This document shows, in pieces, positions 53,713-61,322 of a stretch of DNA of 64,000 nt. Position 1 is the first letter of the stretch. Each line of letters opens with the position of its first letter. Location: the NCBI RefSeq assembly GCF_900129575.1, contig NZ_FQWE01000001.1, positions 310,001 to 374,000 on the forward strand. Direction: 5' to 3'. The position numbers were made by a program, and so were the translations under genes. The notes under the pieces are model-generated. The model did not search any database. It had not been told where the DNA came from and saw nothing but the letters and a program-made list of their open reading frames with translations. Source of the stretch: Flavobacterium segetis. Its GTDB lineage: Bacteria > Bacteroidota > Bacteroidia > Flavobacteriales > Flavobacteriaceae.

Positions 53713-54552
53713 TTAAACTAATTTTAATTTATAAGACACGAACGATTTAGCTAACAACCCTGCTTTTGTGTAGTTTGAAACTCTAATTCTAGCACTTCCT
53801 ATTTCGTGACAAGGGGTATTTTCTAATTTTTTTAATAATTTTTTATAATAGATATAAGCAGTATAAACACCAAACTTAGCTTCGATAGGCAGTTTTACAA
53901 TACCTTCAAAAGCAATTCTAAAATCTTCTTCTATTTCATTGATAATACTTGTTTTTGCATTTTCATCAAATGAATTTAAATCAACTCCGGGAAAATAATT
54001 GCGATTCAACACTAGATTATCATCCTTTAAATCTCGTAGAAAATTTACCTTTTGAAATGCTGAGCCTAATCTCATAGCCTCATCTTTCAATTGTGTGTAC
54101 CGCTCATCATCACCTTTTACAAAAACTTTCAAACACATTAGACCAACAACATCAGCAGAACCATAGATATAAGCATCATATTCTTCTTTGCTGTAATAAT
54201 CTGATTTAATCAAATCCAATTTCATACTTCGTAAAAAAGATTGAATTAAATCATCAGTGATATTGTACTCCTTAACTGTTTGCTGGAAAGAATTTAAGAT
54301 TGGATTTAGACTTATTCCTCTCTCGAAAGCTTTGTAATATTCTTCCTCAAACTCTGTAATAAGGTCTTCTTTAGCGTAACCATGAAAACTATCTACAATC
54401 TCATCCGCAAAACGAACGAAACCATAAATGCTATAAATAGCATCTCTTATGCTTGGCGACAACATATAAACGGCCAAGGAGAAAGAAGTGCTGTAGTTCT
54501 TGGTAACTAACTTGCTACACTTAAAAGATACATCGTCAAATAATTGCTTCAT
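53713..54552 (-). CDS. crtB: Phytoene synthase
   Basis: 279 residues of trans-isoprenyl diphosphate synthase fold. The first Asp-rich motif is FVRFADEIVDSFHG, and the second is in FQKVNFLRDLKDDNLVLNRN. YTAYIYYKKLLKKLENTPCH and ARIRVSNYTKAGLLAKSF close the protein. It condenses two geranylgeranyl diphosphates into phytoene. One base separates it from crtI, so the pair is coupled. Confidence 0.94.
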   Translation of the reverse strand: MKQLFDDVSFKCSKLVTKNYSTSFSLAVYMLSPSIRDAIYSIYGFVRFADEIVDSFHGYAKEDLITEFEEEYYKAFERGISLNPILNSFQQTVKEYNITDDLIQSFLRSMKLDLIKSDYYSKEEYDAYIYGSADVVGLMCLKVFVKGDDERYTQLKDEAMRLGSAFQKVNFLRDLKDDNLVLNRNYFPGVDLNSFDENAKTSIINEIEEDFRIAFEGIVKLPIEAKFGVYTAYIYYKKLLKKLENTPCHEIGSARIRVSNYTKAGLLAKSFVSYKLKLV

Positions 54553-54553
54553 A

Positions 54554-56023
54554 TTATTGCTCTGAAAATTGCTTATTAATTAATTCCGACACTAATTTTC
54601 CAGAAATGAGTGCTGGTGGAACACCGGGTCCAGGAACTGTTAATTGTCCCGTAAAATATAAATTCTTTACTTTTTTACTTTTTAATTTCGGTCTTAAAAA
54701 TGCAGTCTGTAATAAGGTATTTGCCATACCATAAGCATTTCCTTTGTATGAGTTGTATTCAGAAACAAAGTCATTTTTACAAAACGATTCTTTAAATATA
54801 ATATTGTTTCGAACACTTTGCTGTGTTAAAGTTTCAAAACGATCAATTATTTTATCAAAATACTCTTCTCTTAACGCCTCATTATCATTGATTCCCGGTG
54901 CTAAAGGTACAAGAAAAAAGCCAGATTCCATTCCTTCTGGAGCTGCCGTTTTATCAGTTATAGAGGGAAAATTTGCATAAAATAAAGGCTCCTGAGGCCA
55001 TTGCGGTTCATCATAAATATCCTTTGCATGTTGATAAAAGTCAACATCAAAAAATAATGCATGATGTGATATGTTATCGATTTTCTTATTAAAACCTACG
55101 TAAAATAACAAAGATGAAGGCGCAAAAACGCGACTATCCCAATATTTTTCAGAATAAGCACGATGTTCCTGATCCATCAGTGTTTCTGTATGGTGGTAAT
55201 CAGCACCACTCAAAATTATATCCGAATAAATAGTTTCTCCATCAATAACGATAGCCTTCGCAATTTTATCCTCTACAATTATCTTTTGGATATTTGCATT
55301 TGTTTTAAATTTTACGCCTAATTCTACTGCTAAATTCTCCATAGCACGAACAACATCAAACATTCCTGTTTTTGGGTGCCAAGTTCCTAGACCAAAATCA
55401 GCATAGTTCATAAAACTATAAAAAGAAGGCGTATCAGAAGGCTTAGCGCCCAGAAACAAAACTGGAAATTCCAGAATTTGAATTAGCCTTTTGTTTTTGA
55501 ATTTTTTACGAACATCTCTGCTGATATTACTAAAAAACTGTCCCACTTTCATTGCCGTTTGTGGCGTAATTAACTCAAGAGGTGAAATTCCTGGACGATA
55601 AACTAAATCTTTTATAGCAATATCATAGTTGCTTTTGGCCTCAGCCATAAAATTCTTTAATAACGCACCAGAACCTTTTTCAATTTCTTCAAACGACGAA
55701 ATAATTTCCTCTAAATTATCGGCAATGGTAATAAAATCATCAATTCCATAATACACTCTGTACGCTGGAGATAATTTTATTAATTCATAATAATCAGTTG
55801 TTTTCTTTCCAAAATCAGCAAAAAAGCGTTCAAATACATCGGGCATCCAGTACCAACTTGGCCCCATGTCAAATGTGAATCCTTCTTTTTTCATCTGTCT
55901 GGCTCTACCGCCAATACTTGAATTTTTTTCGTATACAGTAACTTCGTTTCCACTTTTAGCCAAGTAACAAGAAGCAGCCATAGCAGAAAATCCCGAACCT
56001 ATAATTGTAATTTTATTTTTCAT
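54554..56023 (-). CDS. crtI: Phytoene desaturase
   Basis: 489 residues. The FAD-binding motif is ITIIGSGFSAMAASCYLAKS, followed by GGRARQMKKEGFTFDMGPSW. The C-terminal CrtI signature is NLYFTGQLTVPGPGVPPALI followed by SGKLVSEL. It converts phytoene stepwise to lycopene. Located 36 bases after the MerR-type regulator and coupled to crtB. A TGTTTAAT-type motif lies in the short gap upstream. Confidence 0.94.
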   Translation of the reverse strand: MKNKITIIGSGFSAMAASCYLAKSGNEVTVYEKNSSIGGRARQMKKEGFTFDMGPSWYWMPDVFERFFADFGKKTTDYYELIKLSPAYRVYYGIDDFITIADNLEEIISSFEEIEKGSGALLKNFMAEAKSNYDIAIKDLVYRPGISPLELITPQTAMKVGQFFSNISRDVRKKFKNKRLIQILEFPVLFLGAKPSDTPSFYSFMNYADFGLGTWHPKTGMFDVVRAMENLAVELGVKFKTNANIQKIIVEDKIAKAIVIDGETIYSDIILSGADYHHTETLMDQEHRAYSEKYWDSRVFAPSSLLFYVGFNKKIDNISHHALFFDVDFYQHAKDIYDEPQWPQEPLFYANFPSITDKTAAPEGMESGFFLVPLAPGINDNEALREEYFDKIIDRFETLTQQSVRNNIIFKESFCKNDFVSEYNSYKGNAYGMANTLLQTAFLRPKLKSKKVKNLYFTGQLTVPGPGVPPALISGKLVSELINKQFSEQ

Positions 56024-56059
56024 TTTAGTAGTAAATACACTAATTGATTAAACAGCACA

Positions 56060-56959
56060 CTACACTTGATCTGTTAATTCAGCCATTGAATTAAATATCG
56101 AAACGCGCTCTGAGAGTCCTTCTCGGTTGATAAACTCTGTTAATCGTCCAATATACCATAATTCAGTAGTATCATCTAACAATTCTTCGTTCATTTTTTC
56201 GATGTAGGCATTGAGTAAATCCCGCTCTGGTTGAACAGTAAGATAAGATACATAAACTATAGATTCAAAATGTTTTTTTAAATCTTTGAGATTGTCAATT
56301 GGCATACTCTCGCCCAGAAAAACTGTTTTGTAACCATTTAACAAAATTTCATAATTTAGATACATTAATCCCAACTCGTGGATCTCATTCATAGGAAGCG
56401 AAAGAACAAAAACCTTGTCCGTTCTTGTAGGTTGCAATAGCTGAACTTTCTCTGTATTCACAAGCACTTTTTGCTTGATTAGATACGTAATAAAGTGCTC
56501 ATGAGCAGGCGTTATTGTATCTGATTGCCATAAAAGCCCCAACTCATTCATCAATGGAACAAACACTTGATGAAAAATTTCTTTAAATGATTTTTCTGCT
56601 ATTAACCAGTCGTACGTCTTAAAAAACAATTGATGATCAAAGTTCATCATCGCCATTTTCAATTCGCTTATCGCGTGACTTTTAGCAGTTTTGTTCGAAA
56701 TTATTTCACGTACAAGGGATGGTATTTTTTCCTGAGGATATGTTGCAATTTTCGAAATCTTATAACCATAATCGTGCAGTAATGTTATGTTTAACAATTT
56801 TTGCAAGCTAGCTAAATCGTATAAACGAATATTAGTGTCGGTACGCATTGGCTGCAAAATATCATATCTTTTCTCCCAAATCCGAATTGTATGCGCTTTA
56901 ATTCCTGAAAGATTTTCTAGATCCTTGATACTGAACACATTTTTTATATTGTTTATCAT
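56060..56959 (-). CDS. MerR-family regulator with CarH/LitR-type cobalamin-binding domain
   Basis: 299 residues. The start at 56959 is chosen because a minus-7 element lies at 56978-56985 and the upstream extension is a non-conserved Lys/Phe-rich stretch. The MerR helix-turn-helix (9-75) has SIKDLENLSGIKAHTIRIWE. A four-helix bundle (90-165) carries W144-x9-E154-H155, the upper adenosyl-pocket signature. A Rossmann B12 domain (180-299) has E192-x-H194-x2-G197, the lower axial ligand motif, followed by LLNGYKTVFLGE. Thus adenosylcobalamin binding and light control of the crt and phr genes are plausible. Thermus His132 is Gln145 here. Confidence 0.9.
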   Translation of the reverse strand: MINNIKNVFSIKDLENLSGIKAHTIRIWEKRYDILQPMRTDTNIRLYDLASLQKLLNITLLHDYGYKISKIATYPQEKIPSLVREIISNKTAKSHAISELKMAMMNFDHQLFFKTYDWLIAEKSFKEIFHQVFVPLMNELGLLWQSDTITPAHEHFITYLIKQKVLVNTEKVQLLQPTRTDKVFVLSLPMNEIHELGLMYLNYEILLNGYKTVFLGESMPIDNLKDLKKHFESIVYVSYLTVQPERDLLNAYIEKMNEELLDDTTELWYIGRLTEFINREGLSERVSIFNSMAELTDQV

Positions 56960-56971
56960 TAGCTCAAATTT

Positions 56972-57066
56972 ATTAAACAAAAGTAAAATAAATTTTAGTA
57001 TAAACCATAATTTATGCTTTAAACTTTTAAAAAGGTTTTGCATTTTTTTAAAAACATTAAACAAAA
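56972..57066. promoter_or_regulatory. Direct repeats ATTAAACAAAA upstream of the MerR gene
   Basis: Exact 11-base copies at 56972-56982 and 57056-57066 (read TTTTGTTTAAT on the minus strand). The first overlaps the promoter element at 56978-56985, a good position for autorepression. Confidence 0.5.
56978..56985 (-). promoter_or_regulatory. Minus-7 element of the MerR-crt operon
   Basis: TACTTTTG on the minus strand fits TAnnTTTG, 19 bases from the chosen ATG. It overlaps a TTTTGTTTAAT repeat. Confidence 0.6.
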
Positions 57067-57300
57067 CCCAATTTAAGCTATTTCAGCGGAATAAAAAATA
57101 TAACTATTTTCATACAAATAATTACTTTCTATATTTTTACTTTATTTGCGCTAAAACAAATAGTTAAATAATCAGCAACAATTACTTTTGAAACATTTTT
57201 AACAGTAAGAATAATTTTACTATCCTTTTGCTTTGTTGAATAGAAATATGGCAGTAAAAAAAACTTTTTTTCTTACTTTAGCAGTCTAAAATCGAAAGTG

Positions 57301-58191
57301 ATGAGAAAATTAACTAAGGAAGATATCAGTCAAGAAGTTTTTGATTTGTACGATGACTATGCCCACAACAAAATAGAGAGAAGGCAATTTGTTGAAAAAC
57401 TATCCTTGTTTGCTGTTGGGACACTTACGCTACCATCATTACTAAGTTTTATGACTCCTAATTATTTAGATTCCATTTTGATAAAATCTGATGATCCTAG
57501 AGTGCAATCAGCATTCATTACTTACGATTCGCCAAAAGGCGGTGGAGCTATCAAAGGACTTTTATCGCAACCAGCCAAATCTAAAAAGAAATGGCCCGGC
57601 ATCATTGTGGTCCATGAAAACCGCGGACTCAATCCATACATTGAAGATGTGGGCAGACGAGCTGCTGTAGAAGGATTTATCACTTTGGCGCCTGACGCCT
57701 TGACTCCTTTAGGTGGTTATCCCGGAAATGATGATGACGGCAGAGAATTACAAAAAAAGCGTACACGCGAAGAAATGCTCGAAGATTTTATCGCAGCTTA
57801 TCACTACTTAAAATCACATAAGGACTGCAATGGGCAAGTTGGTGTTGTTGGATTCTGCTTTGGTGGTTGGATTGCCAATATGATGGCGGTTAAAATTCCA
57901 GCACTAAATGCAGCCGTTCCTTATTATGGTGGACAACCCAACGCAGAAGAAGCTGAAAACATCAAAACCCCACTCCTGTTGCATTATGCTGGATTAGATA
58001 GTAGAGTAAATGAAGGTTGGCCCGAATTTGAAACTATACTTAAAAAAAATAGAGTGGAGAACACTGCATTTATTTATCCCGCAGTCAATCACGGCTTTCA
58101 CAACAATACAACGCCGCGATATGACGAAGCAGCTGCTGCGCTATCATGGCAACGAACAATCGATTTTTTCAAAGAAAAACTAAGTAAATAA
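57301..58191 (+). CDS. Dienelactone hydrolase family protein with Tat-like leader
   Basis: 296 residues (ATG at 57301; a GTG lies directly before it). The N-terminal region contains IERRQFVEKLSLFAVGTLTL, a twin-arginine plus hydrophobic stretch as in YghX, so export by Tat is likely. The hydrolase core has GIIVVHENRGLNPYIEDVGR, the nucleophile Cys in GVVGFCFGGWIANM, Asp in HYAGLDSRVN and His in PAVNHGFHNN, the DLH triad. Substrate unknown. Seven bases separate it from the first DUF808 gene. Confidence 0.88.
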   Translation: MRKLTKEDISQEVFDLYDDYAHNKIERRQFVEKLSLFAVGTLTLPSLLSFMTPNYLDSILIKSDDPRVQSAFITYDSPKGGGAIKGLLSQPAKSKKKWPGIIVVHENRGLNPYIEDVGRRAAVEGFITLAPDALTPLGGYPGNDDDGRELQKKRTREEMLEDFIAAYHYLKSHKDCNGQVGVVGFCFGGWIANMMAVKIPALNAAVPYYGGQPNAEEAENIKTPLLLHYAGLDSRVNEGWPEFETILKKNRVENTAFIYPAVNHGFHNNTTPRYDEAAAALSWQRTIDFFKEKLSK

Positions 58192-58197
58192 TAGAAT

Positions 58198-59067
58198 ATG
58201 GCGTCAGGAATTTTTGCATTATTAGATGATATCGCAGCACTCATGGATGATGTGGTATTAATGAGCAAAATCGCTACTAAAAAAACGGCTGGAATACTTG
58301 GCGATGATCTAGCGGTTAATGCAGAAAAAGCATCAGGATTTGTTTCCTCTAGAGAAATACCTGTCTTGTGGGCAATTATGAAAGGTTCTTTCCTAAACAA
58401 GTTAATCATCCTACCATTTGCCTTCCTCCTAAGTTATTTTATACCGTGGCTTATTACCGTTGTATTGATTTTAGGAGCTGTGTATCTCGCTTACGAGGCA
58501 GCCGAAAAAATTTATGAATATTTTGTACCACATGCACACCAAGCCATTGCAAAGGAGGCTGCCTTCCTAACTCCAGAACAAGTTTTATCACGGGAAAAAG
58601 AAAAAATTAAAGCAGCGATAGTTACTGATTTTATACTTTCTATCGAAATTGTCATAATTGCCCTTGGAAGTGTAATTGGCAAACCTATTTCGACACAAAT
58701 CATCGCAGTTTCTTTTGTAGCTGTTGTAGCAACAATTGGAGTTTATGGAATTGTAGCTGCCATTGTTCGTATGGATGATTTTGGAATGCTGCTAGTTAAG
58801 AGAAAATCTACTACATCAAAATTTATAGGAAAACAATTGATTCAATTACTCCCTAAAGTCATTAAAACACTAGCATTTGTGGGTACTATTGCTTTAATAC
58901 TTGTCGCTGGCGGTATTTTTATGCATAACATCAAACCACTGCATCATTTGCTAGAAAGTTTACCATCACTTTTAGGCGAATTCATAGCTGGCATCATTGG
59001 CGCGTTACTTTCTTTTATAGTTGTAAAAGGAATCATAATAATTTGGAACAAGATAAAAGGAAAATAA
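58198..59067 (+). CDS. DUF808 (YedI-like) membrane protein, copy 1
   Basis: 289 residues. The N-terminus MASGIFALLDDIAALMDDVV and SKIATKKTAGILGDDLAVNA are the DUF808 signature. Roughly six to eight hydrophobic helices follow, with KIKAAIVTDFILSIEIVIIA in the middle and a basic C-terminus. Function is unknown. It is co-oriented with and close behind the dienelactone hydrolase and is paralogous to 59675-60544. Confidence 0.88.
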   Translation: MASGIFALLDDIAALMDDVVLMSKIATKKTAGILGDDLAVNAEKASGFVSSREIPVLWAIMKGSFLNKLIILPFAFLLSYFIPWLITVVLILGAVYLAYEAAEKIYEYFVPHAHQAIAKEAAFLTPEQVLSREKEKIKAAIVTDFILSIEIVIIALGSVIGKPISTQIIAVSFVAVVATIGVYGIVAAIVRMDDFGMLLVKRKSTTSKFIGKQLIQLLPKVIKTLAFVGTIALILVAGGIFMHNIKPLHHLLESLPSLLGEFIAGIIGALLSFIVVKGIIIIWNKIKGK

Positions 59068-59674
59068 TCAACCGTTTGAAAGCTCCTAAACTGTTTTTAA
59101 ATAGTACGGATTTTCTTTGACATTTTTTCAAGCATAATTAAAACTTCAGCTTTTCCTCATCTCCACTTTTATAATCGATCTTCCATTTAAATGAATTTAT
59201 CATCTCCTATGAAAAACTGTAATCCATGAGATAATCCCTTCCAAACAATTGCTATAATTGAAAGAATCCTCTTTTTCATGAGCTCCACTAAAAGTATTTG
59301 CTTCTGTTTTTCAAAAGATTATTACTTATGTTCACAAGCAAGCGTGCTTGACTATCTAATTGAGTACGGCTTTTAAATTCTAGAAGGAAAAAGATTTAGC
59401 TAAAAAATTTCACTGTTTTTGAGCAGATTTATAAATTCTAGGCTAAAAAAACATATCAACACTTAATTCAACTCAAAAACAACTATCTATAGAATGAAAA
59501 TACACGAATTACAACTAATTATTTGTGCCATAACCTTGCTGTAACTGAAGTAAAATTCACATAATATATCGTAATAAATAATTTGTAAAACACAAGAAAA
59601 TCTCAGTTTAATCAGAGTAATTATTTTCTATATTTGAAACTGAATTGAAAAATAAAATCTATAATTAAAAATAT
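59068..59674. other. Intergenic spacer between DUF808 paralogues
   Basis: 607 bases with no reading frame of useful length on either strand, no hairpin terminator and no recognisable RNA. The only signal is a consensus minus-7 element (59629-59636) for the second copy. Confidence 0.6.
59629..59636 (+). promoter_or_regulatory. Minus-7 element for DUF808 copy 2
   Basis: TATATTTG fits TAnnTTTG, 38 bases before the ATG at 59675. Confidence 0.55.
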
Positions 59675-60544
59675 ATGGCATCAGGATTTTTTGCATTGTT
59701 GGATGATATCGCGGTACTTATGGATGATGTAGTAGTAATGAGTAAAATTGCTACTAAGAAAACCGCAGGAATATTAGGAGATGACTTGGCTGTGAATGCC
59801 GAAAAAGCATCCGGTTTTATTTCCTCACGAGAAATTCCCGTTTTGTGGGCCATTACTAAAGGTTCTTTTTACAACAAGTTAATTATTTTGCCTCTCGCCT
59901 TTTTATTAAGTTATTATGTACCATCAGTAGTTACCATAATTTTGGTATTAGGTGCAGTTTATCTCGCTTATGAAGCAGCCGAGAAAATATATGAATACAT
60001 CGTTCCGCACCAGCATGCTGTTATCTCAACAGACGAAGGTGACTTGACTGCTGAAGAAATTTTATCACTGGAGAAAGCCAAGATTAAATCGGCTATTGTC
60101 ACTGACTTTATATTATCTGTTGAAATTGTCATCATAGCGCTAGGTAGCGTCATAGGAAAACCCATCACCACACAAATTATCGTTGTGAGCTTTATTGCCT
60201 TGCTTGCTACGGTGGGAGTTTACGGCATTGTAGCTGCCATTGTACGCATGGACGACTTAGGAATTGTCCTAACTGCCAAGAAAAGTACTGTATCAAAATT
60301 CATTGGTAATTTACTAATACGCGCACTTCCATTGATAATTAAGGGACTTGCCTTTGTAGGAACCGTTGCTCTTGTACTAGTAGCGGGCGGAATATTTGTG
60401 CATGAAATAGAACAAATTCATCATTTAGTTGAAGGTTTACCGTCAATAGTAGGCGAATTTCTAGCTGGACTCGTAGGCGGAATTATTGCTTTTTTACTTG
60501 TAAAAGGTTCGATGATGATTTGGAGGAAGGTAAAAGGGAAGTAG
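59675..60544 (+). CDS. DUF808 (YedI-like) membrane protein, copy 2
   Basis: 289 residues, exactly the same length as copy 1 and nearly identical over the first 60 residues. The two differ most in the loop around 118-135 (HQHAVISTDEGDLTAEEI here versus HAHQAIAKEAAFLTPEQV) and in the last helices. Tandem duplication is clear. It has its own promoter element, so the copies may be expressed under different conditions. Function is unknown. Confidence 0.88.
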   Translation: MASGFFALLDDIAVLMDDVVVMSKIATKKTAGILGDDLAVNAEKASGFISSREIPVLWAITKGSFYNKLIILPLAFLLSYYVPSVVTIILVLGAVYLAYEAAEKIYEYIVPHQHAVISTDEGDLTAEEILSLEKAKIKSAIVTDFILSVEIVIIALGSVIGKPITTQIIVVSFIALLATVGVYGIVAAIVRMDDLGIVLTAKKSTVSKFIGNLLIRALPLIIKGLAFVGTVALVLVAGGIFVHEIEQIHHLVEGLPSIVGEFLAGLVGGIIAFLLVKGSMMIWRKVKGK

Positions 60545-60920
60545 CTAAAAAATACCAAAGCCCTTTTTCAAATAATAAATTTCTTTTGGGCGTTTCCGCT
60601 GTCGCGACCGGGCTTTCCGCTACAATCTTTTGTTTTTTTCAAAAACAAAAGGATTTTCACTGCACTCCCTAACGCAAAATTGTGGTGAAATGAGTATTTA
60701 GTTTATTATTGACGATCTGAAAAAAAGTGGTTGAGAAGTTATTTGTGTAAAAGAAATTTCGACTATTTAGGGAATTATTAGCCTACAATCATCTTTTATA
60801 TTTCTTTTCTGATTTTATTTATTTTTCTTTCAAAAGGATTGAGTAGTATTGTTATTGCAAATACAAAGCAATTCAAATAATTAATGATATTGATTTATCG
60901 GATTAAAAAAATAATAAAAC
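60545..60920. other. Intergenic region with an interspersed repeat
   Basis: 376 bases without genes. It includes a GC-richer repeat-like block (60581-60675) and AT-rich promoter DNA before the NUDIX gene with no exact TAnnTTTG match identified. Confidence 0.6.
60581..60675. repeat. Interspersed GGGCGTT..CCCTAACGC repeat element
   Basis: The block begins TTTGGGCGTTTCCGC, contains GACCGGGCTTTCCGCTACA and a hairpin CTTTTGTTTTT/AAAAACAAAAG (60627-60651), and ends ACTCCCTAACGC. Its base composition is clearly unlike the neighbours. I recognise the pattern as a common non-coding interspersed repeat of Flavobacteriia; copy number cannot be checked here. Confidence 0.7.
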
Positions 60921-61322
60921 ATGTTTCAGAAAAAACAAATTGATGTAACCTGTGCAATAGTATATTTTAATAATAAAATTCTAGTTACTCAAAGAAGTGA
61001 TAAAATGAAATTACCATTGAAATGGGAATTTCCAGGAGGTAAATTAGAGGACGGTGAAACGAAAGAAGATTGTATCAAAAGAGAAATTCTTGAAGAAATC
61101 AATATAGAGATTGAAATAGTTGGCACATTAACCAATAGTTTATTTGATTACGGAAGTTTTAAAGTCAATTTAATTCCATTCATTGCAAATTATAAAGATG
61201 GTTCAATAAAACTATCGGAGCATAAAGATTTCAAATTAGTGCACAAGGAACAATTGTTAGATCTGGATTGGGCAGAAGCAGATTTGCCAATTGTGCGAGA
61301 ATTATTAAATTATAATTTATGA
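60921..61322 (+). CDS. NUDIX hydrolase, MutT-like
   Basis: 133 residues. The Nudix box is complete: GGKLEDGETKEDCIKREILE followed by EIN, with all catalytic Glu residues. The opening IDVTCAIVYFNNKILVTQRS and WEFPGGK are MutT/CTP-pyrophosphohydrolase-like. It may cleave oxidised or non-canonical NTPs. The stop overlaps the helicase start (ATGA), so the two are translationally coupled and probably work together. Confidence 0.92.
   Translation: MFQKKQIDVTCAIVYFNNKILVTQRSDKMKLPLKWEFPGGKLEDGETKEDCIKREILEEINIEIEIVGTLTNSLFDYGSFKVNLIPFIANYKDGSIKLSEHKDFKLVHKEQLLDLDWAEADLPIVRELLNYNL

Larger units (their letters stand above)
56960..57300. other. Divergent regulatory region between MerR and dienelactone hydrolase genes
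   Basis: 341 bases, extremely AT-rich, without coding potential once the MerR start is placed at 56959. It holds two exact ATTAAACAAAA repeats (56972-56982, 57056-57066) and the MerR minus-7 element. No consensus promoter was found for the rightward gene. Confidence 0.6.

Noticed and set aside
56960..57064. 35-residue N-terminal extension of the MerR regulator
   Set aside because: Lys/Phe-rich AT artefact upstream of the predicted transcript start; the MerR domain begins directly after the chosen ATG.
58098..58409. 103-residue minus-strand frame across the DLH/DUF808 junction
   Set aside because: Antisense shadow of two good plus-strand genes; a matching shadow over the second DUF808 copy exists only because the copies are similar.
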